A stretch of DNA of 64,000 nucleotides, taken from positions 248,001-312,000 of the forward strand of contig NZ_LMLE01000007.1 in assembly GCF_001422545.1 (NCBI RefSeq). The letters run 5' to 3'. A program made the position numbers and the translations under genes. The DNA is from Pedobacter sp. Leaf41 (GTDB lineage: Bacteria; Bacteroidota; Bacteroidia; Sphingobacteriales; Sphingobacteriaceae). The notes beneath the pieces were generated by a model, which searched no databases, was not told the origin of the DNA, and worked only from the letters and a program-made list of their open reading frames with translations. The number at the start of each line of letters is the position of its first letter. The first letter of the stretch is position 1. Positions 1 through 8,942 of this stretch are shown piece by piece.

Positions 1-237
1 GATTTCTTCAACAAAGCCGACATGCTTGAATCCAAAATTGTGCAAGAGGGTAATCTAGATGATGCTGCAAAAGTGGCAAAAGATGGTTACGAAGCCCTGC
101 TCGCTGGCCAGGATATGGTGGTTTCAGGTTTCAAAAACAAAATGACGGTAGCCATGGGTAACATCACGCCTGACAGTATGCAGGCAGCGCAAATGGAAAA
201 AATGCAGGAACCTGTAGCGGAGAAGAATAAGGAGTAA
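1..237 (+). CDS. SDR-family oxidoreductase, C-terminal fragment
   Basis: The frame is open from the first base to a TAA at 235-237, so these are the last 78 residues of a gene that starts before the window. The opening DFFNKADM stretch and the following helix (EVAKxGYEALLAG-like) resemble the post-catalytic part of short-chain dehydrogenases of the DltE/YqjQ type, where a substrate-binding loop is followed by a helix ending in a small 'modifying subtilisin-like' tail. The Rossmann fold and the YxxxK catalytic pair lie outside the window, so cofactor and substrate cannot be judged. Family call is from remembered sequence similarity only. Confidence 0.6.
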   Translation, partial: DFFNKADMLESKIVQEGNLDDAAKVAKDGYEALLAGQDMVVSGFKNKMTVAMGNITPDSMQAAQMEKMQEPVAEKNKE

Positions 238-372
238 ATGTGGCAGGGCAACGTAAAGACGCGGAAGAAAGAAAGGGTTTAGGCGGTTTATTTGATGCGA
301 AAGTGCATTATAGTGATAAACGGGTAATATTCTATAAAATCAGAATAATAAGTAATGCATCTTTTTAATGTA

Positions 373-738
373 TTATTCGCAATAGGAAACGCTACATGTG
401 CTGTCATTGTAATTTTGTGTAGCATCAAACATCATCTCCACAATACCGTCAACATTTCGATCAGATGGTCTTAAGCCACCTATCTCAATTCCCAACCATC
501 TGGCAATAGAGGATCTCACTTGGTCATTATCTAGCTTTTCCCCTTCAATCTCACTAGTTTTGACTACATCCTTGGTTAGTGTTTGCAACACGGCTTCATT
601 TTGCAGATCGAAACCTAACTGTTCCATTTAACCCAACAACTTACCTTGCTTAAGGTGTACTTCGCTAAGCAACAATGCTAAAGTCGACGTATCCCAAGCA
701 AAGTTAGGCCACTGGTTAAGTTGATGGATATAAATAAA
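373..738 (-). pseudogene. Fic-family protein N-terminal remnant (DUF4172 region)
   Basis: Reading the minus strand from about 738, the translation begins YIHQLNQWPNFAWD, runs to an in-frame TAA at 628-630, and continues in the same frame from MEQLGFDLQNEAVL through KTSEIEGEKL to a stop at 373. This is the N-terminal DUF4172 region of Fic (AMP-transferase) proteins: the W-P-F opening, the T-SEIEGE inhibitory-helix-like motif and the GG-RPSDR segment are typical. The copy has no start codon (TGA at 739-741 lies just before), has an internal stop, and ends before the catalytic HPFxxGNGR motif. A functional Fic protein of this type is about 370 residues, so only about a third survives. The downstream 84-residue open frame could be translated but would lack the active site. 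Confidence 0.75.
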
Positions 739-751
739 TCAAATTTAAGCT

Positions 752-822
752 ATTCTCCGCATAAAATAATTTAGTGTTCTACGCATAATTTGCGGAGAAT
801 ACTAAATTAATCTCCGCAAAAC
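752..822. repeat. Cluster of four TCTCCGCA-type repeats upstream of the Fic remnant
   Basis: Four copies of a short element occur in 71 bases: ATTCTCCGCATAA (752-764), GTTCTACGCATAA (776-788), TTGCGGAGAAT on the opposite strand (790-800) and AATCTCCGCAAAA (809-821). The middle two form an inverted repeat flanked by TTTAGT/ACTAAA. The position, just upstream of the Fic remnant reading leftward, fits an operator array for that gene; Fic proteins of this family often carry a C-terminal winged helix. That link is inference. Confidence 0.55.
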
Positions 823-886
823 GATTCAAGTAAAGGATAAGAAGAAATGAAGGTAGGCTTGAAAATGAAGGAAGTAATTAAAATGG

Positions 887-2245
887 TTACTTTCCGATAC
901 AAAACTTAGTAAAAATATTCTCCAGCAAATCATCCGTAGTAACCGTACCCGTAATTTCTCCTAAATAATGTAAAGCCTGTTTAATATCCATAGCCAAGAA
1001 GTCAGAGGTAACCGGATTATCTACATTGTTCAGCACACGTTGCAAAGCATTTTCAGTTTGTTTTAAAGCTTCTACATGGCGGATATTAGTCACTAAAGTT
1101 TCACTCGTGTTGATATGATGCAGATTAACCTGCTCCAACAAAGTGTTTTTCAACTCGTCTATCCCTTGCTTTTCTTTAGCTGAGATAAAAACAACATTCA
1201 TATCCCCATAGCCTTTTCGCTGATCGTCGCTGATTAAATCGGCCTTGTTAACCAGAACCAGATAGGGAATCTCCAATTGGATAAGTCCCCTCACCTGCTC
1301 TTCAATTTCTGCAATGCTTTGGGCAGCGTCGGCCATATATATAATCAGCTTCGCCTGCTTCATTTTCTCCAGCGTCCTTTCTACGCCCAAAGCCTCAATA
1401 ATGTCGGCAGTATCCCGGATGCCGGCAGTATCGATAAAGCGGAAAACAATGCCACCTATTGTCAATTCATCTTCAATAGTATCTCGGGTAGTACCTGCAA
1501 TGTCCGAAACGATGGCCCGCTCTTCATTCAATAAGGCATTCAAAAGGGTCGATTTGCCTACATTAGGCTTACCGGCAATCACAATCGGAACACCGTTTTT
1601 GATTACATTCCCCATCTCGAACGAAGAAATCAAACGCCTCAGAACATGGTTGATTTTATTGACCAATGTGGTAAGCTGTTCCCGGTTGGCAAATTCTACA
1701 TCTTCTTCAGCAAAATCCAGCTCAAGCTCAATCATCGAAGCAAAATGAATCAATTGTTCCCGCAAAGCTTTCAACTCATTGGCAAAACCACCACGCATCT
1801 GTTGCATGGCCACATCATGTGAAGCTTTCGAATTCGAGGCAATCAAATCGGCTACGGCTTCTGCCTGACTTAGATCAAAAGCGCCGTTCAAAAAGGCCCG
1901 CAAAGTGAATTCGCCCGGTTTAGCTGCTCTTGCGCCTTTGGCAATCAAGAGGTTGATAATTTGCTGAATAATATAATTGGAACCATGGCAGGATATTTCG
2001 ACCACATTTTCCTTAGTATACGATTTCGGCGCAACGAATAACCCAGCTACCACCTCATCAACAATATGATCGCCATCTTTAATTAAACCAAAATGCAAAG
2101 TGTGCGAAGCCTGTTCCGCCAGGTTTTTACCGGCAAAAACAGCATTGGTAAGCTCAATCGCATCCGGTCCAGATAAGCGGATTACGCCAATGGCGCCCGA
2201 TCCGGATGGGGTAGATAAAGCAATAATGGTATCTTGATTATTCAT
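887..2245 (-). CDS. mnmE: tRNA-5-carboxymethylaminomethyl-uridine GTPase MnmE
   Basis: MnmE acts with MnmG to modify the wobble uridine of certain tRNAs, using potassium-activated GTP hydrolysis. The N-terminal folate-binding domain (residues 1 to about 120, TIIALSTPSGSGAIGVIRLSG), a helical domain and an inserted G domain are visible: P-loop GKPNVGKST near 225, DTAG, and NKAD. The C-terminus is the invariant FCIGK with the catalytic Cys. Length is 452 residues against 454 in E. coli. The ATG at 2243-2245 (MNNQDTIIALS) was chosen; the frame extends 31 codons further upstream but that part is not conserved-looking. A perfect TAnnTTTG box (TATTTTTG, 2263-2270 minus) lies 17 bases upstream, supporting the start. 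Confidence 0.95.
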   Translation of the reverse strand: MNNQDTIIALSTPSGSGAIGVIRLSGPDAIELTNAVFAGKNLAEQASHTLHFGLIKDGDHIVDEVVAGLFVAPKSYTKENVVEISCHGSNYIIQQIINLLIAKGARAAKPGEFTLRAFLNGAFDLSQAEAVADLIASNSKASHDVAMQQMRGGFANELKALREQLIHFASMIELELDFAEEDVEFANREQLTTLVNKINHVLRRLISSFEMGNVIKNGVPIVIAGKPNVGKSTLLNALLNEERAIVSDIAGTTRDTIEDELTIGGIVFRFIDTAGIRDTADIIEALGVERTLEKMKQAKLIIYMADAAQSIAEIEEQVRGLIQLEIPYLVLVNKADLISDDQRKGYGDMNVVFISAKEKQGIDELKNTLLEQVNLHHINTSETLVTNIRHVEALKQTENALQRVLNNVDNPVTSDFLAMDIKQALHYLGEITGTVTTDDLLENIFTKFCIGK

Positions 2246-2499
2246 GTTTCCTTTTCGAACCGCAAAAATAAAGCTATTTAAACAAGATAAAGTGGGTAAA
2301 GGGTAATTTTTTCGCTTTTCTCCTCCTCTTTCGCTCAATGAACCAGATGCATCCTGCGGAAGAAATTAAATAGATCCATGTTTTCAAAACCAGATCAGAA
2401 GCATAAATACACTGCCTTCATTAAAATAGTAATTTATAGCCACACTATATTTTTTTAATTAAGAAACATTTATTTTTAGCCCTTTCGTTAAATTTGAAG

Positions 2500-4017
2500 A
2501 TGAAAAACATTGGTGATATACCGGATGAGGCGCAAAAATTCCCCGAAAACTTCAATCCAAATGGGGACGACCTCACTTCACTGCTGCTCCTGAATGCGCT
2601 TCCGCAACAGGTTTGGACAGCAAATGCCGAGGGTATCATCAATTATGTAAATGATACCATTTGTCGTGATTTTGGTCATGCACAATCTACCATCATCGAA
2701 AGCGGTTGGGAATCATTTTTACATCCCGAAGATCTTCCGGAAAGCTTACACATCTGGCACGAATCGCTCAAAACAGAAAAAGAATATACCACAGAATTCC
2801 GTTTGCTATTTGCCGATGGCCACTATTATTGGCACCTGGCCAGGGCCGTACTGGTAAAACGCGAAGGCAAAGCCAACATTTGGGTGGGTACCAATACCAA
2901 CATACAAGACCATAAAAACATCGAATTCCGCAAGGATGAATTTATTTCTATTGCTAGCCACGAACTCAAAACGCCGCTCACTTCCATAAAAGGTTATAAC
3001 CAGATGTTGCTTCGCAAAGTGGAAGACGAAGCCATTAAAGCCTACCTTTTGCGTACCGAAGGGCAGCTGAGCAGACTTGAAAAATTGATTAAAGATCTGC
3101 TGGATGTGAGTAAAATAAATGCGGGAAAAATGCTCTTGAATATCGAAAGTTTCAATTTTTCGCTGATGTTGCAGGAAGCCATTACCGCCATGCAGCAACT
3201 TTCGCCAAATCACAAGATTATTCTGGATAACCAGCTCGATCTTCAGTTTGAGGGCGATCATTACCGCTTAGAACAAGTGGTACAGAATTTTCTATCCAAC
3301 GCGGTAAAATATTCACCTGATGCAGATCGCGTGATGGTCAACACAGCTTTAAAAGACGGAAATGTGATCGTTTCCGTAACCGATTTCGGGATAGGCATCG
3401 AAACAGCACACCTGGGTAAATTATTCGATCGCTATTATCGGGCCGACAATTCTTCTGCCCGTTTCGATGGTTTGGGTTTAGGCCTTTTTATTTCTGCAGA
3501 AATCATCAAACGTCATGGTGGAAGTTTTTGGATAGAAAGCGAGCTAGGAAAAGGTTCTGTTTTCTCCTTTAAATTACCCTTAGACCCTGGCCGCCCGATT
3601 GTACCGGAAATCAAAAATTCAAATCATTATAAAGACCAATACCTGACCATCTCCTGCCCCGAAAATGATGACATCATGTACGTCGAATGGGTGGGCCATC
3701 AAGACATGCGCTCGGTTAAACATGGAGGCGCATTGATGATTGAATACTTAAAAGCGAATCCCCGTTCAAAAGTATTTAACGACAATCGCCTGGTTTTAGG
3801 AACCTGGTCTGAAGCATCTGATTGGGCCGCAGAAACCTGGTTGCCAGAAATAGAACTTGCAGGCTTGGAATTCTTCGCCTGGATCTTCTCTGCCAGTGTC
3901 TTCAGCCAATTATCAGCACAAAAAAGTGTGGATAATGAAGAAAAAACTTCAGAAATTGAATTCTTCCATTCTGCAGATGAAGCAATGCTTTGGTTAAAAA
4001 AATGTAAGTCAGTTTAA
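2500..4017 (+). CDS. PAS-domain sensor histidine kinase with C-terminal STAS-like domain
   Basis: A soluble 505-residue kinase with no membrane segment. Domains in order: PAS fold (about 25-140, with the WHLARAVLV strand), HisKA dimerisation helix with the phospho-accepting His in ASHELKTPLTSI, HATPase with N box (FLSNAVKY), G1 (DFGIGI) and G2 (GLGLGLFI). After the kinase ends near residue 370 there is an extra domain of about 120 residues: VEWVGHQDM, KVFNDNRLVLGTWSEASDW and FFAWIFSASVFSQLSA. This resembles the STAS/SEC14-like domain found as separate proteins in Bacteroidota. ATG at 2500 was taken; a TTG two codons earlier is less likely. No response regulator is adjacent, so the partner is unknown. 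Confidence 0.88.
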   Translation: MKNIGDIPDEAQKFPENFNPNGDDLTSLLLLNALPQQVWTANAEGIINYVNDTICRDFGHAQSTIIESGWESFLHPEDLPESLHIWHESLKTEKEYTTEFRLLFADGHYYWHLARAVLVKREGKANIWVGTNTNIQDHKNIEFRKDEFISIASHELKTPLTSIKGYNQMLLRKVEDEAIKAYLLRTEGQLSRLEKLIKDLLDVSKINAGKMLLNIESFNFSLMLQEAITAMQQLSPNHKIILDNQLDLQFEGDHYRLEQVVQNFLSNAVKYSPDADRVMVNTALKDGNVIVSVTDFGIGIETAHLGKLFDRYYRADNSSARFDGLGLGLFISAEIIKRHGGSFWIESELGKGSVFSFKLPLDPGRPIVPEIKNSNHYKDQYLTISCPENDDIMYVEWVGHQDMRSVKHGGALMIEYLKANPRSKVFNDNRLVLGTWSEASDWAAETWLPEIELAGLEFFAWIFSASVFSQLSAQKSVDNEEKTSEIEFFHSADEAMLWLKKCKSV

Positions 4018-4050
4018 AATATTAGAGACACTTGAAACTTACATTTTACA

Positions 4051-4099
4051 AAAAAGCACAGAGAAACTGATCATAATAATCAGCATTCGCTGTGCTTTT
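4051..4099. terminator. Hairpin terminator after the histidine kinase
   Basis: Outer stem AAAAGCACAG (4052-4061) pairs with CTGTGCTTTT (4090-4099), with an inner stem CTGAT/ATCAG (4067-4071, 4079-4083). A-rich on the left and T-rich on the right, so it can serve both the kinase gene (+) and the efflux operon (-), which converge here. Confidence 0.75.
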
Positions 4100-4242
4100 A
4101 TTCTTTGTTGATAAGTGAGAAATAGAGTGTTTAATTTCTTCTAGGATATAGCCAATATCAACATACAATCCCTCTAGCTCACTGTTCTAAATCATGCTAT
4201 TCTTCCCCTTTCAGGGGGAAGGTGCCGCAGGGAGGATGGGGA

Positions 4243-5649
4243 CTAATTCCAACCTCCGCCTAAACTTCTGTATAACCCCACCACGGCATTTAACTGCTCT
4301 GTTTTAATGGTGGTCAACTCCAGTTCGCTTTGCAATAAATTTCCCTGGGCGGTGATTACCTCCAGGTAGTTGGCCATACCGCTTTTAAACAATAAGCTCG
4401 CATTTTTCGAAGCTTGTTGAAGGGTTTGTGCTCTTTTCGCTGCAATGCTGTATTGTGCTTTCAGCTTTTCTACTTTTGTTAACTCATCAGAAACCTCACC
4501 TACCGCAATAATGACCGACTGGCGGAATTGAATAACCGTTTTTTCGCGATCAATCTTTGCCAGTTTCAGGTTAGATTTCAGCTGTCCCCGTTGGAAAATC
4601 GGCTGTGTAATTCCTCCGGAAACCAAACCGAACAAAGATGCCGGCATACTAAACCAATTGCTTGCTTTGAAAGAATTCACCCCACCACTTGCGCTGATCA
4701 CTAAAGAAGGATATAAGCTCGCAGTAGCCACCCCAACCTTGGCATTGGCCACATTCAGCGCCAGCTCAGCAGATTTAATATCGGGTCTGCGGCTTAACAG
4801 TGAGGATGGAAAGCCCGCATTCAAATCCTGTGGAATAGCCATTTTATCCAAACGGCTCGTACGATCTATCGCCTTTGGCAAGGTGCCAATCAAAACACTC
4901 AAAGCATTCTCCTGTAAAGTAACATTTTGCTCCAATCTTGGAATCAGCTGCGCTGCATTTAACTGTTGCGCCTCTGCCTGCTGAATGGCCAGTGAAGTCA
5001 CCTGCCCGGCATCAAACTGTAAATTGATAATCCGCAAAGTACTATCGTTTAGTTTTAAATTTTTCCTGGCGATTTCCAGTTGCGCATCCAACATCAACAA
5101 ATTATAATAGCCTTGTGCAACATTGGCTACTAATCTGGTTTGAACCGCTTTACGGGCTTCTTCGGTTTGCAAAAAATTGGCTAAAGCGCCAGCTTTTTGA
5201 TTGCGGATTTTACCCCAGATATCGGCTTCCCAAAGTACGCCAAGGTTGGCCGTATAGTCTTCAATATGGGTTGAGCCGGTAAACTGGTTCAAGCTTAATC
5301 CGTTCAAACTATTATCAGATGGGCGACTTGAACTCGCGGCAACCTGCAACTTCAATTCGGGTAAATAACCCAGCTTCGACTGTTTGAACAAAACTTCTGC
5401 AGCATCGATGTTTTTCAAAGCAAGTTGCATATCAACATTTTTAACCAAAGCAGTATCAATTAAATTTTGAACCGTAAGGTCGTTAATGAAGCTTTTCAAA
5501 GGCAAATCTCCGACGCTGGAAGAGTCTTTTTGTATGGCGTTTCTAAATAACCCCGGCACAACATTTGGCAAGGAAACATCTTTGGAAACTGAACATCCGC
5601 TCCAGATTAAAGCAAGGAGCAGGACGGTAAGAATATTAAACCGTTTCAT
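4243..5649 (-). CDS. RND efflux outer-membrane lipoprotein (NodT/OprM family)
   Basis: Outer-membrane channel of a tripartite efflux pump. The lipoprotein signal is MKRFNILTVLLLALIWSGC with the lipidated Cys after IWSG. Two OEP repeats follow, with typical phrases NLGVLWEADIWGKIRNQKAGA, LLSRRPDIKSAELALNVANAKVG and the second-repeat ITQPIFQRGQL. Length (468) is normal for NodT-type factors. The ATG at 5647-5649 was preferred because it gives the better signal peptide; an in-frame ATG sits three codons upstream. The start overlaps the end of the pump gene by 14 bases, so the two are translationally coupled in one operon. Confidence 0.92.
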   Translation of the reverse strand: MKRFNILTVLLLALIWSGCSVSKDVSLPNVVPGLFRNAIQKDSSSVGDLPLKSFINDLTVQNLIDTALVKNVDMQLALKNIDAAEVLFKQSKLGYLPELKLQVAASSSRPSDNSLNGLSLNQFTGSTHIEDYTANLGVLWEADIWGKIRNQKAGALANFLQTEEARKAVQTRLVANVAQGYYNLLMLDAQLEIARKNLKLNDSTLRIINLQFDAGQVTSLAIQQAEAQQLNAAQLIPRLEQNVTLQENALSVLIGTLPKAIDRTSRLDKMAIPQDLNAGFPSSLLSRRPDIKSAELALNVANAKVGVATASLYPSLVISASGGVNSFKASNWFSMPASLFGLVSGGITQPIFQRGQLKSNLKLAKIDREKTVIQFRQSVIIAVGEVSDELTKVEKLKAQYSIAAKRAQTLQQASKNASLLFKSGMANYLEVITAQGNLLQSELELTTIKTEQLNAVVGLYRSLGGGWN

Positions 5650-8600
5650 ATAATTCATGATTTATAGGAGCTTCTTCATAATAATGTGGAACCTCCTCTT
5701 GTGATTTTTTTGAAAATTTTTCCTGGATGGCCTGGAAGATGACGAAGAGTACTGGAATGATAAACAGACCTAAGATTACTCCCGAAACCATACCTCCGGC
5801 AGCGCCGATACTAATCGAATGGTTACCCTGCGCCGATGGGCCAGTTGCCCCCATCATCGGTATTAAACCAACAATAAAAGCCAGTGAAGTCATAATAATC
5901 GGACGTAGCCTCGATTTTGCAGCCTCTAAAGCCGCAGCCACTAATGGCTGTCCTGCCCTCCTTCGTTGAACACCAAACTCCACAATTAAAATGGCATTTT
6001 TGGCGAGCAATCCAATCAACATAATCAATGCTACCTGTACATAAATGTTATTTTGGATTCCTGTCAACCCAATCGCAACAAATACTCCAAATATTCCGGC
6101 AGGAATAGATAAAATTACCGCCAATGGTAAAATATAACTCTCATACTGTGCTGAAAGCAGGAAGTAAATAAATACCAGACACAACAGGAATATCACGGTA
6201 GATTGTCCGCCTGAAGAAATCTCTTCACGGGTTTGTCCTGAAAATTCATAGCTGTAACCGGCAGGCAATTGTTTCTCTGCAACTTCTTCAATAGCTTTAA
6301 TCGCTTGTCCTGAACTAAAGCCTGGTTTTGGAATGGCATTGATAGAGATAGAGTTGAACAAATTATATCTCGACGCAGTTTCAGAACCATAAATACGGCT
6401 CAATTTCACCAGCGTGTTAATCGGTACCATTTCGCCCCGGTTACTTTTCACAAATACCCTGTCAATGGTCGATGGGTCTGCCCTGTCCTGAACATCAGCC
6501 TGAACAACTACACGATAATACTTACCAAAACGGTTGAAATCTGATGCCTGTGCACTCCCGAAATAGGTTTGCATCGTTTGCAGAATATCTTTCACATTCA
6601 CGCCCAACTGATCAGCTTTTTCATCATTAATATCCAGTTGTAATTGTGGATAATCTGCTTTAAAACTGGTAAAAGCTACAGCAATCTCCGGACGTTTCAT
6701 CAACTCGCCAATAAACTCTTGCGAAATGCCGCTAAACTTATCCAGTTTACCGCCTGTTTTATCCTGAAGCACCATATCCAGCGCTTCAACATTACTAAAT
6801 CCTGGTACCGTTGGGAAACTAAATACAAAGAAACTTCCACCAGATATGGCACCTAATTGACCACGAACCTGGTTCATAATCTCTTCAATATTTTTTACAG
6901 CACCCCGTTCTTCATTTGGTTTCAAGAGTACAAACACTACAGCCGATGATGGACTGGTAGAATTAGTTAAAAGGTTGAAGCCGGAAATGGCGGTAACATC
7001 TCTTGAGGCGTCAAGCTTGCTCAACAAATCCTCTGCTTGTGTCATTACTTTCTGCGTTCCATCCAATGATGTTCCCGAAGGCGTATTCACTGCAATGGCA
7101 ATAAAACCTTGATCTTCTGTTGGAATAAAGCCCCCAGGAGTAGTTTTAACCATGAAAACCGTTACAAGTGTTATTAACGCTAAACCGCCCATGCTCAACC
7201 ATTTGTGTCGAACCAAAAACTTCAATCCGCCAACATAACGGTTAGTTAAGGAGTTAAAACTGTGGTTAAACCCGTTGAAAAACCTTTGCTTAAAGTTTAG
7301 TTTAACAGCTGGCTTGTCACTATGGTTAGAATGATTATCTTTTAGAAACAAGGCCGCTAATGCCGGACTTAACGTCAACGCATTTACTGCAGAAATTACA
7401 ATGGCGATCGCCATGGTAAAGGCAAATTGCCTGTAAAATACACCTGTTGAACCCTCCATAAAACCGACCGGCAAAAATACTGCTGCCATAACCAAAGTAA
7501 TGGAAATGATGGCACCAGTAATTTCATGCATCGCTTCATGAGTAGCCGCCTTCGGCCCTAAATGTTTGTGTTCCATCTTCGCATGCACCGCTTCCACCAC
7601 TACAATCGCATCATCAACCACAATACCAATGGCCAGAATGAGGGCGAAAAGGGTTAACAGATTGATGGAGAATCCAAACAACTGCATAAAAAAGAAAGTA
7701 CCTAAAATGGCCACCGGAACAGCAATGGCTGGGATCAGGGTTGAGCGGAAATCTTGCAGAAACAGGAATACCACGATAAATACCAATATAAAGGCTTCAA
7801 CAAGGGTGTGCTCTACCTGCTCAATAGATTGATCTAAAGAAACTTTAGTACTGTAGAAAATATTCTTTTTAATTCCGGCTGGAAAACTTTTCTCCTGTTT
7901 ATCCATCAGCTTGTTAATCGCAACCTGAATATCGTTCGAGTTGGAACCCGCCAACTGGATAATCCCCATTACGATCGCTTTTTTACCGTTGATGCGGGTA
8001 ATACTGTTGTAAGAATAAGCCCCAAGTTCTATCCTCGCTACATCTTTAAGGTGCAAAATAGAACCATCGGCATTTGCACGTATAGCTATATTTTCATATT
8101 CTTCGGGTTTAGTTAGTTTACCTTTATACTTTATTACATACTCAAAAACCTCTTTACTTTTTTCGCCAAATTTTCCTGGAGCTGCCTCTAAACTTTTATC
8201 CTGAATGGCTTTCATAATTTCGTTTGGCGTAACTTTATAAGTAGCCATTTGGGTTGGATTTAACCAAACTCGCATCGAATAATCTTTTACCCCGCCAAAA
8301 ATAGCGGCCGAACCTACCCCAGGGATACGTTTGATCTCAGGAATGATATTGATTTGGGCATAGTTGGCAATGAAAGTCTGATCATATTTTTTCTCGTCAT
8401 CAGTGTATAAACCAATGGCCATGATAAAACTGTTTTGCTGTTTTGCGGTGGTTACCCCTTGTTGTACCACTTCGGTCGGCAACTGACTGGTAGCCTGGGC
8501 CACACGGTTTTGAACATTTACCGCAGCCTGATCTGCATTTGTACCCAATTTAAAGAAAACGGTAATGGCTAAAGAGCCATCGTTACTTGCAGTAGAACTC

Positions 8601-8833
8601 ATATAAGTCATGTTTTCTACCCCGTTGATAGATTCTTCTAACGATGGTGCAACCGAACGCAAAACCGTTTCGGCATTCGCACCCGGATATACAGCCGTAA
8701 CCAAAACCGATGGCGGCGCAATATCAGGGAATTGTTGCAAAGGCAACTTAGTGAGACCAAGTACACCTAATATCACCAATAAAATGGAGATTACGGTTGC
8801 CAGTACCGGCCTTTGTATAAATATCTTGAACAT
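5636..8833 (-). CDS. RND multidrug efflux pump, HAE1/AcrB type
   Basis: Inner-membrane proton-driven exporter of 1065 residues, the usual AcrB size. It begins MFKIFIQRPVLATVISILLV, the standard first helix, has two large periplasmic loops and twelve predicted helices. TM4 carries the paired aspartates of the proton relay (GIVVDDAIVVVEAV) and TM10 the relay lysine (GLLAKNAILIVEFG). The FLPVGFMEGSTG and PLAVILSIPAGIFGV segments are also characteristic. It lies between the fusion protein (104 bases upstream) and the outer-membrane factor (overlapping). Likely substrates are hydrophobic or amphiphilic toxic compounds; sequence alone does not say which. Confidence 0.95.
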   Translation of the reverse strand: MFKIFIQRPVLATVISILLVILGVLGLTKLPLQQFPDIAPPSVLVTAVYPGANAETVLRSVAPSLEESINGVENMTYMSSTASNDGSLAITVFFKLGTNADQAAVNVQNRVAQATSQLPTEVVQQGVTTAKQQNSFIMAIGLYTDDEKKYDQTFIANYAQINIIPEIKRIPGVGSAAIFGGVKDYSMRVWLNPTQMATYKVTPNEIMKAIQDKSLEAAPGKFGEKSKEVFEYVIKYKGKLTKPEEYENIAIRANADGSILHLKDVARIELGAYSYNSITRINGKKAIVMGIIQLAGSNSNDIQVAINKLMDKQEKSFPAGIKKNIFYSTKVSLDQSIEQVEHTLVEAFILVFIVVFLFLQDFRSTLIPAIAVPVAILGTFFFMQLFGFSINLLTLFALILAIGIVVDDAIVVVEAVHAKMEHKHLGPKAATHEAMHEITGAIISITLVMAAVFLPVGFMEGSTGVFYRQFAFTMAIAIVISAVNALTLSPALAALFLKDNHSNHSDKPAVKLNFKQRFFNGFNHSFNSLTNRYVGGLKFLVRHKWLSMGGLALITLVTVFMVKTTPGGFIPTEDQGFIAIAVNTPSGTSLDGTQKVMTQAEDLLSKLDASRDVTAISGFNLLTNSTSPSSAVVFVLLKPNEERGAVKNIEEIMNQVRGQLGAISGGSFFVFSFPTVPGFSNVEALDMVLQDKTGGKLDKFSGISQEFIGELMKRPEIAVAFTSFKADYPQLQLDINDEKADQLGVNVKDILQTMQTYFGSAQASDFNRFGKYYRVVVQADVQDRADPSTIDRVFVKSNRGEMVPINTLVKLSRIYGSETASRYNLFNSISINAIPKPGFSSGQAIKAIEEVAEKQLPAGYSYEFSGQTREEISSGGQSTVIFLLCLVFIYFLLSAQYESYILPLAVILSIPAGIFGVFVAIGLTGIQNNIYVQVALIMLIGLLAKNAILIVEFGVQRRRAGQPLVAAALEAAKSRLRPIIMTSLAFIVGLIPMMGATGPSAQGNHSISIGAAGGMVSGVILGLFIIPVLFVIFQAIQEKFSKKSQEEVPHYYEEAPINHELYETV

Positions 8834-8907
8834 TGTTTTTTATTTATTTTTTTGTTCTTATTGTATGCTTTAAGTTTTTTGTCTCGAAATCAAGAGATTT
8901 TCTTCCA

Positions 8908-8942
8908 AACTCCCTACTCAAGCCTTTCGACTCAAGACTATT
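8908..8942. repeat. Degenerate nACTnnn heptad array
   Basis: Five in-phase 7-base units: AACTCCC, TACTCAA, GCCTTTC, GACTCAA, GACTATT. It overlaps the stop codon of the fusion protein gene and lies in the gap before the pump gene. Compare the cleaner arrays at 51925-51959 and 56564-56612. Confidence 0.5.

Noticed and set aside
1314-1748. 144-codon plus-strand frame inside mnmE
   Set aside because: Antisense to strongly conserved mnmE codons, including the G domain; no own features.
2489-2496. TAAATTTG box three bases before the histidine kinase ATG
   Set aside because: Full -7 match but no -33 element at the right distance and almost no leader; treated as chance.
4201-4242. TTCCCC/GGGGAA-type hairpin just after the outer-membrane factor gene
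   Set aside because: Short GC-rich arms without a T-run; judged a dispersed repeat fragment rather than a terminator, and the hairpin at 4051-4099 is the better terminator.
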